The notes: generated from the letters alone by a model not told the origin. A stretch of DNA of 64,000 nt from Ruegeria lacuscaerulensis (GCF_013034685.1 NZ_WQGO01000001.1:496001-560000); one strand, 5' to 3'; positions 17,133-27,277 are shown, counted from the first letter of the stretch. Numbers and translations: made by a program.

Positions 17133-18628
17133 ATTTCACACGTCGCGCATTTCTGGCCTCAACTTCGGCGCTTGCTTTCGCTCCGGCCACTTTTGCTGCC
17201 GGGGGCGAGGTCCCCTTTGACCGCAACGATGTGATCGCGCTGGCCCGTGAACTGGCCAGCCAACCCTATGCCGAGCGTGAAATGGTTCCGCAGGAATGGC
17301 AGGACCTGACGTATCAACAGTATCGCTCGATCCGGTTCAGGCTGGACCGTGCGCTGTGGTATGAAACCCAGACGCCGTTCAACGTAGATTTCTTTACGCC
17401 AGGCCTGTACTTCCCGCGCACTGTTAAGGTTTCAACAGTCGAGGACGGGATGACCACCCCGGTTACGTTCGATCTGTCGATGTTCGACAAATCCGAAGAC
17501 GTGCCGACCCTGCCCATCGACGACACGCTGGGGTTCTCTGGCTTGCGCCTGCGCACCGAAATGCACCGCCCCGGTAAGACCGATGAGTTCTGCGTCTGGC
17601 AAGGCGCCAGCTATTTCCGCGCCATTGGTCTGCACGAGGTTTACGGGCTGTCCGCGCGTGGTCTGGCCCTAAAAACAGGGGACCCGGATGGTGAGGAATT
17701 TCCCGAATTCATCCGCTTTTGGCTGGAACGACCCAAACTCGGCCAGCGCAACATGGTCGTCCACGCGCTGATGGACAGCCCCAGCGTGACCGGGGCCTAT
17801 CGGTTCAACGTCACCGCCGGGGCCGACTGCATCATGGATGTCGAAGCAACGCTCTTCCCCCGCGAAGAACTGCCCCATGTGGGCATCGCGCCCGGCACCT
17901 CGATGTTCCTGTTCGACCAGACCAACCACAGCCGGTTTGACGATTTCCGCCCCGCCGTTCATGACAGCGATGGCTTGATGGTTCGCAATGGCGCGGGTGA
18001 GGTGCTGTGGCGGCCTTTGGCCAACCCTACCCGCCTGCAGATTTCGTCGTTCGTGGATACGAACCCACGCGGCTTTGGCCTGATGCAGCGGAAACGCAAG
18101 TTCTCCGACTATGCGGATCTTGAGGCGAATTATCACAAGCGCCCCGGCCTGTGGGTGGAACCAAAGGGCGATTGGGGTAAAGGCACCGTGACGCTGGTCG
18201 AGATTCCGGCGGATCAGGAAATCTACGACAACATCGTCGCCTATTGGCGCCCGGCCGAGCCCTATGCCGCCGGCAGCCAGATCGACATGTCCTATCGTTT
18301 GATCTGGGGCGAAGAACCCCAGCGCACCTCTATGCCGCGGGTGATCAACACCGCGATGGGCGACAATACCTTCGGCGACGGACGTCTGGCAGTGATCGAT
18401 TTTGAGGCTTCGGACCTGTTCGATGACCCCGAGGCGATGACCATCTTTGTTGACTCGCCCCATGCCGAGACCTCAGACGGCGTGCTGCAACGCAATCCCG
18501 ATACCGGCGGCTTGCGGCTGGCCTTCTCTTTCCAGCCGGGAGAACGGAACCACGTAGAGCTGCGCGCGCAGCTTCTGAAGGACAAACAGCCCGCCTCTGA
18601 GGTGTGGCTATATCGTTGGACCACATGA
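17129..18628 (+). CDS. opgG: Glucan biosynthesis protein G (periplasmic)
   Basis: 499 residues, MdoG/OpgG family, required for assembly or branching of osmoregulated periplasmic glucans in the periplasm. The N-terminus NFTRRAFLASTSALAFAPATFA has a twin-arginine-like RR followed by a hydrophobic stretch and AXA site, so export may be through Tat. Two beta domains follow, with YRSIRFRLDRALW, the GASYFRAIGLHEVYGLSARGLA segment near residue 160-175, and NHSRFDDFRPAVHDSDGL near 270. Coupled at both ends to opgC and opgH. Confidence 0.95.
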   Translation: MNFTRRAFLASTSALAFAPATFAAGGEVPFDRNDVIALARELASQPYAEREMVPQEWQDLTYQQYRSIRFRLDRALWYETQTPFNVDFFTPGLYFPRTVKVSTVEDGMTTPVTFDLSMFDKSEDVPTLPIDDTLGFSGLRLRTEMHRPGKTDEFCVWQGASYFRAIGLHEVYGLSARGLALKTGDPDGEEFPEFIRFWLERPKLGQRNMVVHALMDSPSVTGAYRFNVTAGADCIMDVEATLFPREELPHVGIAPGTSMFLFDQTNHSRFDDFRPAVHDSDGLMVRNGAGEVLWRPLANPTRLQISSFVDTNPRGFGLMQRKRKFSDYADLEANYHKRPGLWVEPKGDWGKGTVTLVEIPADQEIYDNIVAYWRPAEPYAAGSQIDMSYRLIWGEEPQRTSMPRVINTAMGDNTFGDGRLAVIDFEASDLFDDPEAMTIFVDSPHAETSDGVLQRNPDTGGLRLAFSFQPGERNHVELRAQLLKDKQPASEVWLYRWTT

Positions 18629-20493
18629 GCCGCGATCTGCATATCATGCCGCCCGAGGCCCCTCTGGCGATGCCCGCGCAGGATTTCAGCGCCGGGTTTC
18701 GGGATGCACAGGTACCGAATGGCAAGCGCGCCTCGGCCGGGTTCTGGCGCGCGCTGGCCTTTTCGCCTGCGATGGCGGCCACTTTGGGGCTGCTTTGGGT
18801 GATGTCCGACTGGTTCGGGGCCGAAGGGATCAACCTGATCGAAGGCATCCTGCTGGCGTTGATCTCGTTTAACTTTTTCTGGATTTCTTTCACGGTCTGC
18901 ACCGTGCTGCTGGGCATGGTGTCCCTATCGCGGCAGGAACAGCCCAAACGCGAAGGCCGCCCTCAGCCCCTGCGCGTCGCCCTGTTGACCCCGGTCTACA
19001 ACGAGGTGCCGTGGAACGTGCTGGGCAATGCCCGCACCATGCTGGAGGATCTGAGTAAGCGCGGTGGACAACATCACTATGCCATGTTCATCCTGTCCGA
19101 CACGCGCGACCCCGAGATCGCGGCGCAGGAACAGGCCAGTGTCGAGGCGCTGCGCACGACCCTAGCGCCGGGTCTTGAGCTGTATTACCGCCGTCGTCCT
19201 GAAAACACTGACCGCAAGGTGGGCAATATCGCCGATTGGGTCAGCCGCTGGGGGGCTGATTGGGACGCCATGCTGGTGCTGGATGCTGATAGTCTGATGA
19301 CCGGTCGTGCCATCACCCGCCTGACCGACGCTTTGGCACGCGACACCGGAGCCGGTCTGATCCAGAGCTATCCGCAGCTGATCGGCGCGCAATCGGTCTT
19401 TGCCCGGATGCAACAATTTGCCAACGGCGTGTACGGCATCGCCTTTGCCGAAGGACTGGCCCGTTGGTGCGGGCAAGAAGGCAATTATTGGGGCCACAAC
19501 GCCATCATCCGCACGCGCGCCTTTGCCTCAAGCGCGGGCCTGCCCAAACTGCGCGCCTTTAATGGTCAGGAAAAGCTGATCATGAGCCACGATTTCGTCG
19601 AAGCAGGCCTGCTGCGCCGCGCCGGGTGGGCCGTGCGCTTCCTGCCGCGCATTCGCGGGTCCTATGAAGAGACGCCCCCTACGCTGATCGACCACGCACT
19701 GCGAGATCGGCGCTGGTGTCAGGGCAACCTGCAACACCTGAAATTGCTGGGCTCCACTGGGTTTCGTGCGGTGTCTCGTTTCCACATGTTCCACGGCGCG
19801 GTCGGATATTTGATGTCGCCCCTTTGGTTTGCCCTGCTGGTTATGTGGGCGCTGATCGGTCAGGGTGAGGACGCGTCGGTCCTGTATTATTTCAGCCCCG
19901 ACAATCCACTGTTCCCGCAATGGCCCGAGATGTCGGAAACCCGCCATGTGCTGATCATTCTCGTGATGTACGCCATGTTGCTGGCCCCCAAGGTGCTGGG
20001 CGTTCTGGCCCTGCCGCTCAGCGGTGTGCGCTATTCGGATTTTGGCGGCGGATTCAAATTCCTGACTTCGTTTTTGTCCGAGGTCATTCTGTCGATCCTC
20101 TACGCGCCGATCCTGATGGTGCAACAGATGATCGCCGTGTTCCGCACCGCATTCGGTGTACAAAAGGGCTGGTCCCCGCAGGCACGCGACGGGGGCAGCT
20201 ATGGGCTGCGCACTCTGATCCTATGCCACGTGGTAGAGACCGTGAGCGGCGTCGCCCTGAGCGTCGGGATACTGTCCGGCTTGGTTTCGATCTGGCTGGC
20301 CCCGATAGCGATCAGCCTAGCCTTCGCGATCCCGCTTTCTGCACTCAGCGGAGTGTCTTCGGGCCCTGCGCGCCGCATGGTCGGGATGAAAGAGGATGTG
20401 AAGGAGCCCGCGATCACACGCTCGGCCCGCCGTCACAGAGACGAGTTGAAGCGCTTGATCGAAGGGCGCGGCGTAATGACCCCGGCAGAGTGA
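18625..20493 (+). CDS. opgH: Glucan beta-1,2-glucosyltransferase OpgH
   Basis: 622-residue inner-membrane family 2 glycosyltransferase that polymerises the glucan backbone. Cytoplasmic catalytic domain (about 110-370) with TPVYNEVP, VLDADSLMTGRA (the DxD), SHDFVEAGLLRRAGW and RDRRWCQGNLQH (the QxxRW-type motif). Membrane segments at about 35-95 and again from 390 to 580. Start at ATG 18625 is ATGA-coupled to opgG; the upstream ATG at 18604 lies inside opgG. Confidence 0.95.
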   Translation: MSRDLHIMPPEAPLAMPAQDFSAGFRDAQVPNGKRASAGFWRALAFSPAMAATLGLLWVMSDWFGAEGINLIEGILLALISFNFFWISFTVCTVLLGMVSLSRQEQPKREGRPQPLRVALLTPVYNEVPWNVLGNARTMLEDLSKRGGQHHYAMFILSDTRDPEIAAQEQASVEALRTTLAPGLELYYRRRPENTDRKVGNIADWVSRWGADWDAMLVLDADSLMTGRAITRLTDALARDTGAGLIQSYPQLIGAQSVFARMQQFANGVYGIAFAEGLARWCGQEGNYWGHNAIIRTRAFASSAGLPKLRAFNGQEKLIMSHDFVEAGLLRRAGWAVRFLPRIRGSYEETPPTLIDHALRDRRWCQGNLQHLKLLGSTGFRAVSRFHMFHGAVGYLMSPLWFALLVMWALIGQGEDASVLYYFSPDNPLFPQWPEMSETRHVLIILVMYAMLLAPKVLGVLALPLSGVRYSDFGGGFKFLTSFLSEVILSILYAPILMVQQMIAVFRTAFGVQKGWSPQARDGGSYGLRTLILCHVVETVSGVALSVGILSGLVSIWLAPIAISLAFAIPLSALSGVSSGPARRMVGMKEDVKEPAITRSARRHRDELKRLIEGRGVMTPAE

Positions 20494-21318
20494 TCAGCCG
20501 CCGGGCAGGCCTTCGTACCAGTCCACCATCATGTCCGCCCACCCTTTGGGCACTGTGTGCCCTCCAGGGAACAGCGCAAACTCCAGTGCACTGCCATCTG
20601 CACAGCCGCTCCAATACCGGCGCATAAAAGGGCCGGTCGTCGAAAACCCGCTGGGTTTGGTATCGACGCAGCCATTGGCGATGCGCCAGATTTCCAGCCC
20701 GGCAAAGATATCGCCCTGATGGAACCGGCCACCGCCCAGCAAACGCCCTTCGAGCGGGACCACATTGTCGGTCCAGCCATGGGTGTGAAACATACGGATC
20801 GGCCCCTCGCAGGCCTCGGGGTGAGGTCGCCAGAACCCGCCTGATACGGGCACATAAGCCGAAAACCTCTCGGGCGCATCGCAGGCCAGGTAGTTGACCA
20901 TGAACCCACCGGCCGAGAAACCACCGAGAATAACCCGCTCAGCATCAATCCCGAATTTGTCAGCGGCGTCCTGAACGACTTCGGTCAGGAAGGCGGTTTC
21001 ATCCCTGTCGCCGAAGCCGGGATAGAAGTTCCAGCTTTTGACACCGGGGCGATTGGCGCGCTCAAGCCCCTCGGGTGCCATCACCGCATAGCCTCGCGAC
21101 AACAAGGGTTTGACCATGCCGCGGTTCTTCATCGTACCGGTTCCGCTGCCGCCATAGCCGTGCAGGAAAACGACCAGCGGCGGATTTTCCGCCTTAGGCA
21201 GTTCGATGTGGTATTCGCCCATTTCAGTGCTACAGGCACCGTCCTGATCAGCGCAGGCGGCATGGGCCGACTGCCCGGCGATTGCGGCCACGACAGCCAG
21301 TATGGCGGCGCGGATCAT
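20494..21318 (-). CDS. Secreted alpha/beta hydrolase, LpqC/PHB depolymerase-type esterase
   Basis: 274 residues with a signal peptide (AAILAVVAAIAGQSAHA). Contains VVFLHGYGGSGTGT (oxyanion region), nucleophile elbow GGFSAGGFM (serine near residue 135), WTDNVVP for the acid and GGHTVP near the C-terminus for the histidine, giving a complete triad. Related to polyhydroxybutyrate depolymerase and feruloyl esterase-like proteins; true substrate unknown. Overlaps the preceding rhodanese gene by four bases. Confidence 0.85.
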   Translation of the reverse strand: MIRAAILAVVAAIAGQSAHAACADQDGACSTEMGEYHIELPKAENPPLVVFLHGYGGSGTGTMKNRGMVKPLLSRGYAVMAPEGLERANRPGVKSWNFYPGFGDRDETAFLTEVVQDAADKFGIDAERVILGGFSAGGFMVNYLACDAPERFSAYVPVSGGFWRPHPEACEGPIRMFHTHGWTDNVVPLEGRLLGGGRFHQGDIFAGLEIWRIANGCVDTKPSGFSTTGPFMRRYWSGCADGSALEFALFPGGHTVPKGWADMMVDWYEGLPGG

Positions 21319-21788
21319 TGAACGGCCTCCTCATAAGTTCCAACCGGCAACCCCGACCGGACCCAACCGGGCCCTGCGGCCGAGCCTAGCATCCCTTCGG
21401 GTACATCGATGATATTGGTAAAGCCTGCTTCGCTCAGCCGGTTGCTGAGCCGCGCGGACCGAACCCCGCGCGCGCAGATCAGAGCAATAGGCGCAGACCT
21501 GTCGCCGTCGGTCAGTTGATCCAGCGCCTGAACAAAATCATCACGGCGCATGTCCAATGGATAGGCACCCTCACCCACGCCTGTCGCATCCCACTCGCGC
21601 GGGGTTCGAATATCCAGCAACAGCACGTCGCCCGACACGGCCTGTTCATGCGCCGCCTGCACACTCAGATGCCCACCCGCATAGCTGGGCGGGATCAACC
21701 GGTATTCCCGGATCGCAAAACCCGCTGCAACGGCGGCCCCGCCGCTGAAAAGAATCCACCTGCGGGTGCGGATCGTCTTGTCTGGCAC
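21315..21788 (-). CDS. Membrane-anchored rhodanese-domain protein
   Basis: 157 residues. The N-terminus has TRRWILFSGGAAVAAGFAI, a possible Tat-type signal or membrane anchor. It is followed by one rhodanese domain with LLLDIRTPREWDATG and the active loop CARGVRSARL, in which the catalytic cysteine is present. Likely handles sulfane sulfur in the periplasm. First gene of a two-gene unit with the esterase. Confidence 0.87.
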   Translation of the reverse strand: MPDKTIRTRRWILFSGGAAVAAGFAIREYRLIPPSYAGGHLSVQAAHEQAVSGDVLLLDIRTPREWDATGVGEGAYPLDMRRDDFVQALDQLTDGDRSAPIALICARGVRSARLSNRLSEAGFTNIIDVPEGMLGSAAGPGWVRSGLPVGTYEEAVQ

Positions 21789-22009
21789 GTCGTGCCCTCC
21801 TGTGTGGTCAGATACGTATTACCATATTGAACACCGCAAATCCGCGTTCAATTCAGAGAGCCGGATCAAGTTCATGTCAGGATTTTTTCAAAAACCGCAA
21901 TTTGGCGACATCAGTAGGTCAAACAGCGGTACTTGCAATAGCTGGACAGTTCGAAAATTATCCTTACAAAATCAGGGTTATCTTGACCGCCCAGACCGGA
22001 GTATCGCAC

Positions 22010-24880
22010 TTGTCCCTATTCCTCATCGCGGCCCTTCCCTTTCTTGGCGCTGTATTTCCAGCTCTACTGATCAGGGCAGGACGAAATGCAGCTGCTTCGG
22101 CTGCGGGCCTCACCACATTCCTGGCACTGATGGGCGTCTTGATCCATATCCCCACGATCATGCGCGGCGAGGTCGTGACCGCCCGGTTCGACTGGATCCC
22201 CATCTTGGGCCTGAACGCGAATTTCATGATGGATGGGCTGAGTTTTCTGTTTGCCCTGCTGATCTTGGGGATCGGACTGCTGATCATCCTCTATGCGCGG
22301 TTCTACCTGTCGCGCGAGGACCCGATGGGCCAGTTTTACACCTATCTGCTGCTGTTTCAGGGCGCGATGGTGGGGATCGTTCTGTCTGACAACATTTTAC
22401 TTCTTCTTATTTTCTGGGAACTTACGTCTCTAAGCTCATTCTTGTTGATCGGCTATTGGAAACACCTGCCTGAGGGCCGTCAGGGCGCGCGCATGGCACT
22501 GGCCGTGACCGGTTCTGGCGGGCTGGCCATGATCGCGGGGATGCTGATTCTGGGCAATATAGTGGGGTCTTACGACCTGAGCGTAATCCTTCAGAACAAG
22601 GAGATGATTCAGGCGTCGCCCTATTATCTGCCCGCGCTGATCCTGATCCTGCTGGGCTGTTTCACCAAATCCGCGCAGTTCCCGTTCCACTTCTGGCTGC
22701 CGCACGCAATGGCCGCCCCGACGCCTGTGTCGGCCTATCTGCACTCGGCCACGATGGTTAAAGCAGGGCTGTTTCTGATGGCGCGGATGTGGCCGGTTCT
22801 GGCGGGCACGGATGCGTGGTTCTATATCGTGGCGACCACCGGTTTGGTGACCATGTTGATCGGTGCGGTGATTGCGCTGTTCAAAGACGACCTCAAGGCG
22901 CTGCTGGCCTTTTCAACCGTGTCACATCTGGGCCTGATCACCATGCTGCTGGGCTTCGGCACCAAGTTTGCCGCAGTCGCCGCCGTGTTCCACATCATCA
23001 ACCACGCGACATTCAAGGCTGCGCTGTTCATGACCGCCGGGATCGTCGATCACGAGACCGGAACCCGGGATATAAAAAAACTGGGCGGGCTGCGCCACCT
23101 GATGCCGATCAGCTTTACCATCGGCACTATCGCATCGCTGTCCATGGCGGGTCTGCCGCCACTGAACGGGTTTCTGTCGAAAGAGATGATGCTGGAAGAA
23201 ACCGTCCACACCACCTGGCTGCATTCGCACTATCTGGTGCCGGGTCTAGCCCTGTTGGCTGCAGTGTTCTCGGCAGCCTATTCATTCCGCTTCATCAGCC
23301 ATGTGTTTCTTGGCCCCGAGCGTCACGACTATCCGCATCATCCGCATGACCCGCCGGTCGGGCTGTGGCTGGCCCCGGCGTTTCTGGTCGTGCTGGTCGT
23401 GCTCATCGGCCTTTATTCCAACGCTATCGTCGGCCCGCTGGTCGCGGTTGTGTCGGATGCGGTCTATGGCGGTGGCAAGCCGCCCTATTACTCGCTGAAA
23501 CTGTGGCACGGGTTTACGCCCGCGCTTTACATGTCGGTTGTCGCCACACTGGGTGGCCTGTTCCTGCTGTCCCAGCACCGCCGGGGTGAGCAATTCTGGA
23601 ACGCCCTGCCCCGCCCCGAGGCGAAAACCATATTCGAGGCCGTGATCAGTGCGCTGACTTCGGCAAGCCGCTGGATCACCGACACACTGCATAATGGCGT
23701 GATCAGCCGCTATGCCATCATCCTGATCGCCTTTACCGTGGGGCTTGGGTACTACGCCTATGCGACCGGTTCTATCGGCGCGCAGACGCGCGATCCCCTG
23801 CCGCTGCAGGTGATCCCAGTGATCGGCTGGATTTGTCTGGTGGGAGCCACCCTGGCCATCATGTGGTTCCACCGCAACCGCCTATTGTCGCTTGTATTGA
23901 TCGGTGTCGTTGGTCTGATCGTTTCGATGGCCTTCAACTATCTGTCGGCCCCCGACCTTGCGCTGACCCAGATCTCGGTCGAGGTGGTAACGATGATCCT
24001 GTTGCTGCTGTCGCTGAACTTTCTGCCCACCGATACGCCTTGGGACAGCAGCGCCGCGCGGCGCTGGCGGGATGCAGCGATCTCGGTCGTAGCGGGGATC
24101 GGATCCGGTGCCCTGATCTATGCGCTGATGTTGCGGGATTTTGCCTTCCCCACAATCTCGGATTTCCACCTGGCCAATTCGTATAAGGGCGGAGGCGGCA
24201 CCAATGTGGTGAACGTAATCCTCGTGGATTTCCGAGGCTTTGATACGTTCGGCGAGATTATCGTGCTGGGCATCGCCGCCCTGATCATCTTTGCCCTGAC
24301 CGAGTCCGTTCTGGGCACGAATGTGCGCGCCTATCTGCTGAACCGCAAACCACATTGGCCACAGTCGGGGGACTCGCATCCGCTGATGATGGTCGTCGTG
24401 ACCCGGATGATGATGCCGATCGCGCTGATGGTGGGAGCATACATCTTTTTCCGTGGGCACAATCAGCCCGGCGGCGGGTTTATCGCCGGTCTGATTGTCG
24501 CCATTGCCTATCTGATGCAATACATGGCCAGCGGCTATACTTGGGCCATTGAACGGCAGAGGTTCTACTACCATGGGTCTATCGGGTGGGGCGTGCTGAT
24601 CGCCGCTGCAACAGGGATCGGTGCATGGTTCAATGAGCGTCCGTTCCTGACCAGCGATTTCGGTTATATCCACTGGCCGCCGCTGGAAGAGTTCGAATGG
24701 GCCACAGCTATCCTGTTTGACACTGGCGTGTTCCTCGCCGTGCTTGGCGCGGTGATGCTGGCGCTGGACAGCCTGTCGCGCTTTGCGTGGCAGCCGGGCA
24801 TGGCGCAGGAATTCCCGATGGATATCAACCCGCTGCGGGACCGCGACACAAAAGACGATAACGAGAAGGAGCAGGCCTGA
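22010..24880 (+). CDS. mrpA: Mrp cation/proton antiporter subunit MrpA-MrpB fusion
   Basis: 956-residue polytopic protein. N-terminal two-thirds is the complex I NuoL-like MrpA (proton-channel core about 110-400 with FWLPHAMAAPTPVSAYLHSATMVKAG), then the MbhD/MbhE-like part (about 600-700), and an MnhB domain (about 790-925, VGAYIFFRGHNQPGGGFIAGL). Start taken as TTG 22010: it gives the normal family opening SLFLIAALPFLGA and has GGAG at 21997-22000. The frame is open to 21827, which would add an atypical 61 residues. Stop overlaps mrpC. Confidence 0.93.
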   Translation: MSLFLIAALPFLGAVFPALLIRAGRNAAASAAGLTTFLALMGVLIHIPTIMRGEVVTARFDWIPILGLNANFMMDGLSFLFALLILGIGLLIILYARFYLSREDPMGQFYTYLLLFQGAMVGIVLSDNILLLLIFWELTSLSSFLLIGYWKHLPEGRQGARMALAVTGSGGLAMIAGMLILGNIVGSYDLSVILQNKEMIQASPYYLPALILILLGCFTKSAQFPFHFWLPHAMAAPTPVSAYLHSATMVKAGLFLMARMWPVLAGTDAWFYIVATTGLVTMLIGAVIALFKDDLKALLAFSTVSHLGLITMLLGFGTKFAAVAAVFHIINHATFKAALFMTAGIVDHETGTRDIKKLGGLRHLMPISFTIGTIASLSMAGLPPLNGFLSKEMMLEETVHTTWLHSHYLVPGLALLAAVFSAAYSFRFISHVFLGPERHDYPHHPHDPPVGLWLAPAFLVVLVVLIGLYSNAIVGPLVAVVSDAVYGGGKPPYYSLKLWHGFTPALYMSVVATLGGLFLLSQHRRGEQFWNALPRPEAKTIFEAVISALTSASRWITDTLHNGVISRYAIILIAFTVGLGYYAYATGSIGAQTRDPLPLQVIPVIGWICLVGATLAIMWFHRNRLLSLVLIGVVGLIVSMAFNYLSAPDLALTQISVEVVTMILLLLSLNFLPTDTPWDSSAARRWRDAAISVVAGIGSGALIYALMLRDFAFPTISDFHLANSYKGGGGTNVVNVILVDFRGFDTFGEIIVLGIAALIIFALTESVLGTNVRAYLLNRKPHWPQSGDSHPLMMVVVTRMMMPIALMVGAYIFFRGHNQPGGGFIAGLIVAIAYLMQYMASGYTWAIERQRFYYHGSIGWGVLIAAATGIGAWFNERPFLTSDFGYIHWPPLEEFEWATAILFDTGVFLAVLGAVMLALDSLSRFAWQPGMAQEFPMDINPLRDRDTKDDNEKEQA

Positions 24881-25239
24881 TGGAAGCGCTCGTAGCCTCA
24901 GCCGTAGGCGTCATGACCGCTGCCGGGATCTTCCTGATCCTGCGCCGCCGAACCTTTCCCGTTATCCTGGGCCTTTCCCTGCTGACCTACGCGGTGAACG
25001 TGTTCCTGTTTGCCACAGGCCGGTTGGCGTTGGATGCACCTGCGGTGCTGAACAAATACAAGGACGTGCCCTACACCGACCCGCTGCCGCAGGCGCTGGT
25101 GCTGACGGCCATCGTAATTTCGTTCGGGATGACGGCAGTGATCGTGATGATTGCCCTCTCGGCCTATCTGTCGGCCAAGGATGATCACATCGACATGCGT
25201 GGACAAAACAATACCGATGCGCCGGGAGAAGACGCATGA
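24880..25239 (+). CDS. mrpC: Mrp antiporter subunit C
   Basis: 119 residues, NuoK-like MrpC/MnhC with three membrane segments (about 5-22, 28-48, 70-97). The motif VLTAIVISFGMTAVIVMIALSAYL at the third helix, after DPLPQALVLT, is characteristic. The start shares one base with the mrpA stop and the end overlaps mrpD by four. Confidence 0.94.
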   Translation: MEALVASAVGVMTAAGIFLILRRRTFPVILGLSLLTYAVNVFLFATGRLALDAPAVLNKYKDVPYTDPLPQALVLTAIVISFGMTAVIVMIALSAYLSAKDDHIDMRGQNNTDAPGEDA

Positions 25240-26780
25240 ACCACTGGATCGTCGCTCCGATCGTTCTGCCCGCGATCCTGGCCCCGTTCATCATCATGGT
25301 CCTGCGCTATCATCTGGACCTGCAACGCATCTTCTCGGTCGCTGGTGTGGTGGGCCTATTGGGTATTGCCCTGACCATCACCGCGCAGGCCGCTGGCGGA
25401 GATATTCTGGTCTATGAGTTGGGCAACTGGCCTGCGCCATTCGGCATCGTTTTGGTACTGGACCGGCTTTCTGCGATGATGGTGCTACTGACCGCGCTGT
25501 TGGCCCTGCCTATCGTGCTCTACGCCATCGCCTCGGGCTGGGACGACCGGGGCAAACATTTCCACGCCCTGTTTCACTTCCAGCTCATGGGTGTGTGCGG
25601 AGCCTTCCTGACCGGCGACGCCTTTAACCTTTTCGTTTTTTTCGAGGTGCTGCTGATCGCCTCATACGGATTGATGACGCATGGAGGCGGCGCAACCCGC
25701 CTGAAAGCAGGCGTGCAATATGTGGCCTATAACCTGCTGGGCTCTACCCTGTTTCTGTTTGCTCTGGGTACGCTTTATGCCGTCACAGGCACGCTGAACA
25801 TGGCCGATATGGCGGTGCGCGTGGCTGAACTGCCTGCCGAAGATACGGCCTTGCTGCGGGTCGGCGCAGTGCTGCTTCTACTGGTCTTTTGTATCAAGGC
25901 CGCCGTTCTTCCGCTGCACTTCTGGTTGCCTGCCAGCTATGCCAACGCGCCGTTACCGGTGGCCGCACTGTTTGCGATCATGACCAAGGTTGGGGCCTAT
26001 TCGATCCTGCGGATGTACACGCTGGGCTTCGGTCCCGAGGTTGAGGCCACCCAAGGCCTGGTGGGCTCTTGGCTGCAACCAGCGGCTCTGGTGACACTGG
26101 CCATTGGGACCATCGGCATTTTGGGCGCACAGCATATCGCGCGGATGGTGGCGTTCTGCGCCATCGCCTCGATGGGGACATTGTTGATCGCAATCTCTTT
26201 GTTTACCGAGACCGCTACGGCTGCGGCGCTGTATTACATCTACCACTCGACCCTTGCCACGGCGCTGCTGTTCCTGATCGCGGATATGGTGGTCGAACGC
26301 CGCGGCGGGTCCATCGCTCCCACCGCGCCGATGCCGCAGGGCGGGCTGATCTCGTCCCTATTCTTTGTGGGGGCCATCGCTCTGGCTGGGATGCCGCCCC
26401 TATCAGGCTTTATCGGCAAGTTGCTGGTGCTGGATGCCGCGCGGGATGCGCCTGACGCCAACGCGATCTGGGCGGTCGTCCTGATCGGGTCCTTCGTGAC
26501 AATCGTCGGTTTGGCCCGCGCGGGTACGCTAATCTTCTGGAAAAGCCACGACATCCAGCACAATCCCGCAACCGACCTTGAAAAAGAAGAAGAGGCGCTG
26601 GCCAACCCTGCCCCCGAGCCCCACCCCGGACTGGCCTTTACATCGGTCTTTGCGGCAGTTCTGGGTCTGGTCCTGCTTACACTCTTTGCGGGTCCGGCGC
26701 TGAAATATGCCAGCAACACGGCTGAGCAGCTCTTTACCCCAGAAAACTATATCGCTGCCGTATTGGGAGAGAACGGATGA
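25236..26780 (+). CDS. mrpD: Mrp antiporter subunit D
   Basis: 514 residues, about 14 membrane segments, NuoN/NuoM-like proton-channel subunit. The key glutamate region FNLFVFFEVLLIASYGLMTHG and the lysine-containing KAAVLPLHFWLPASYANAPLPVAALFAIMTKVG section are present. Overlaps mrpC and mrpE by four bases each. Acts in the inner membrane with A, C, E, F and G to exchange sodium or other cations for protons. Confidence 0.95.
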   Translation: MNHWIVAPIVLPAILAPFIIMVLRYHLDLQRIFSVAGVVGLLGIALTITAQAAGGDILVYELGNWPAPFGIVLVLDRLSAMMVLLTALLALPIVLYAIASGWDDRGKHFHALFHFQLMGVCGAFLTGDAFNLFVFFEVLLIASYGLMTHGGGATRLKAGVQYVAYNLLGSTLFLFALGTLYAVTGTLNMADMAVRVAELPAEDTALLRVGAVLLLLVFCIKAAVLPLHFWLPASYANAPLPVAALFAIMTKVGAYSILRMYTLGFGPEVEATQGLVGSWLQPAALVTLAIGTIGILGAQHIARMVAFCAIASMGTLLIAISLFTETATAAALYYIYHSTLATALLFLIADMVVERRGGSIAPTAPMPQGGLISSLFFVGAIALAGMPPLSGFIGKLLVLDAARDAPDANAIWAVVLIGSFVTIVGLARAGTLIFWKSHDIQHNPATDLEKEEEALANPAPEPHPGLAFTSVFAAVLGLVLLTLFAGPALKYASNTAEQLFTPENYIAAVLGENG

Positions 26781-27277
26781 TCAGATTGCTGCACCGGATA
26801 TTCCCGCACCCACATCTAACCTTTCTGCTAACGGTGGTGTGGGTGCTGCTGGCCAATACCGGCTCGCTGAACTCGGTGGTGTTCGGGTTGTTGCTGGGGA
26901 TCATCATCCCCTTTGTCACGCAGCCCTATTGGCCCGACCGGCCGAAACTGCGCAACTGGCCGATGATCGCCGAATACATGCTGGTCGTGCTGTGGGACAT
27001 CGTGATCGCCAATATAACCGTGGCCAGGATCATCCTGTTCAAACGCGATGCCGACCGGCAACCCAACTGGGTCTCGATCCCATTGGAACTGCGCACCCCC
27101 GAGGCGATCACCGTGCTGGCCGGAACGATCACCATGACGCCCGGCACAGTCAGCTGTGATCTGTCCGCACAAGGCCATAACTTGCTGGTTCACTGCCTCG
27201 ACGCCCCCGACCCCGAGGCGGTACGTGACGAGATCAAGCAACGCTATGAGCGCCGCCTGAAGGAGATTTTCGAATGA
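26777..27277 (+). CDS. mrpE: Mrp antiporter subunit E
   Basis: 166 residues, MrpE/MnhE family with two or three hydrophobic segments near the N-terminus and the soluble C-terminal part containing AGTITMTPGTVSCDLSAQGHNLLVHCLD, the family hallmark. Four-base overlaps with mrpD and mrpF. Confidence 0.93.
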   Translation: MIRLLHRIFPHPHLTFLLTVVWVLLANTGSLNSVVFGLLLGIIIPFVTQPYWPDRPKLRNWPMIAEYMLVVLWDIVIANITVARIILFKRDADRQPNWVSIPLELRTPEAITVLAGTITMTPGTVSCDLSAQGHNLLVHCLDAPDPEAVRDEIKQRYERRLKEIFE

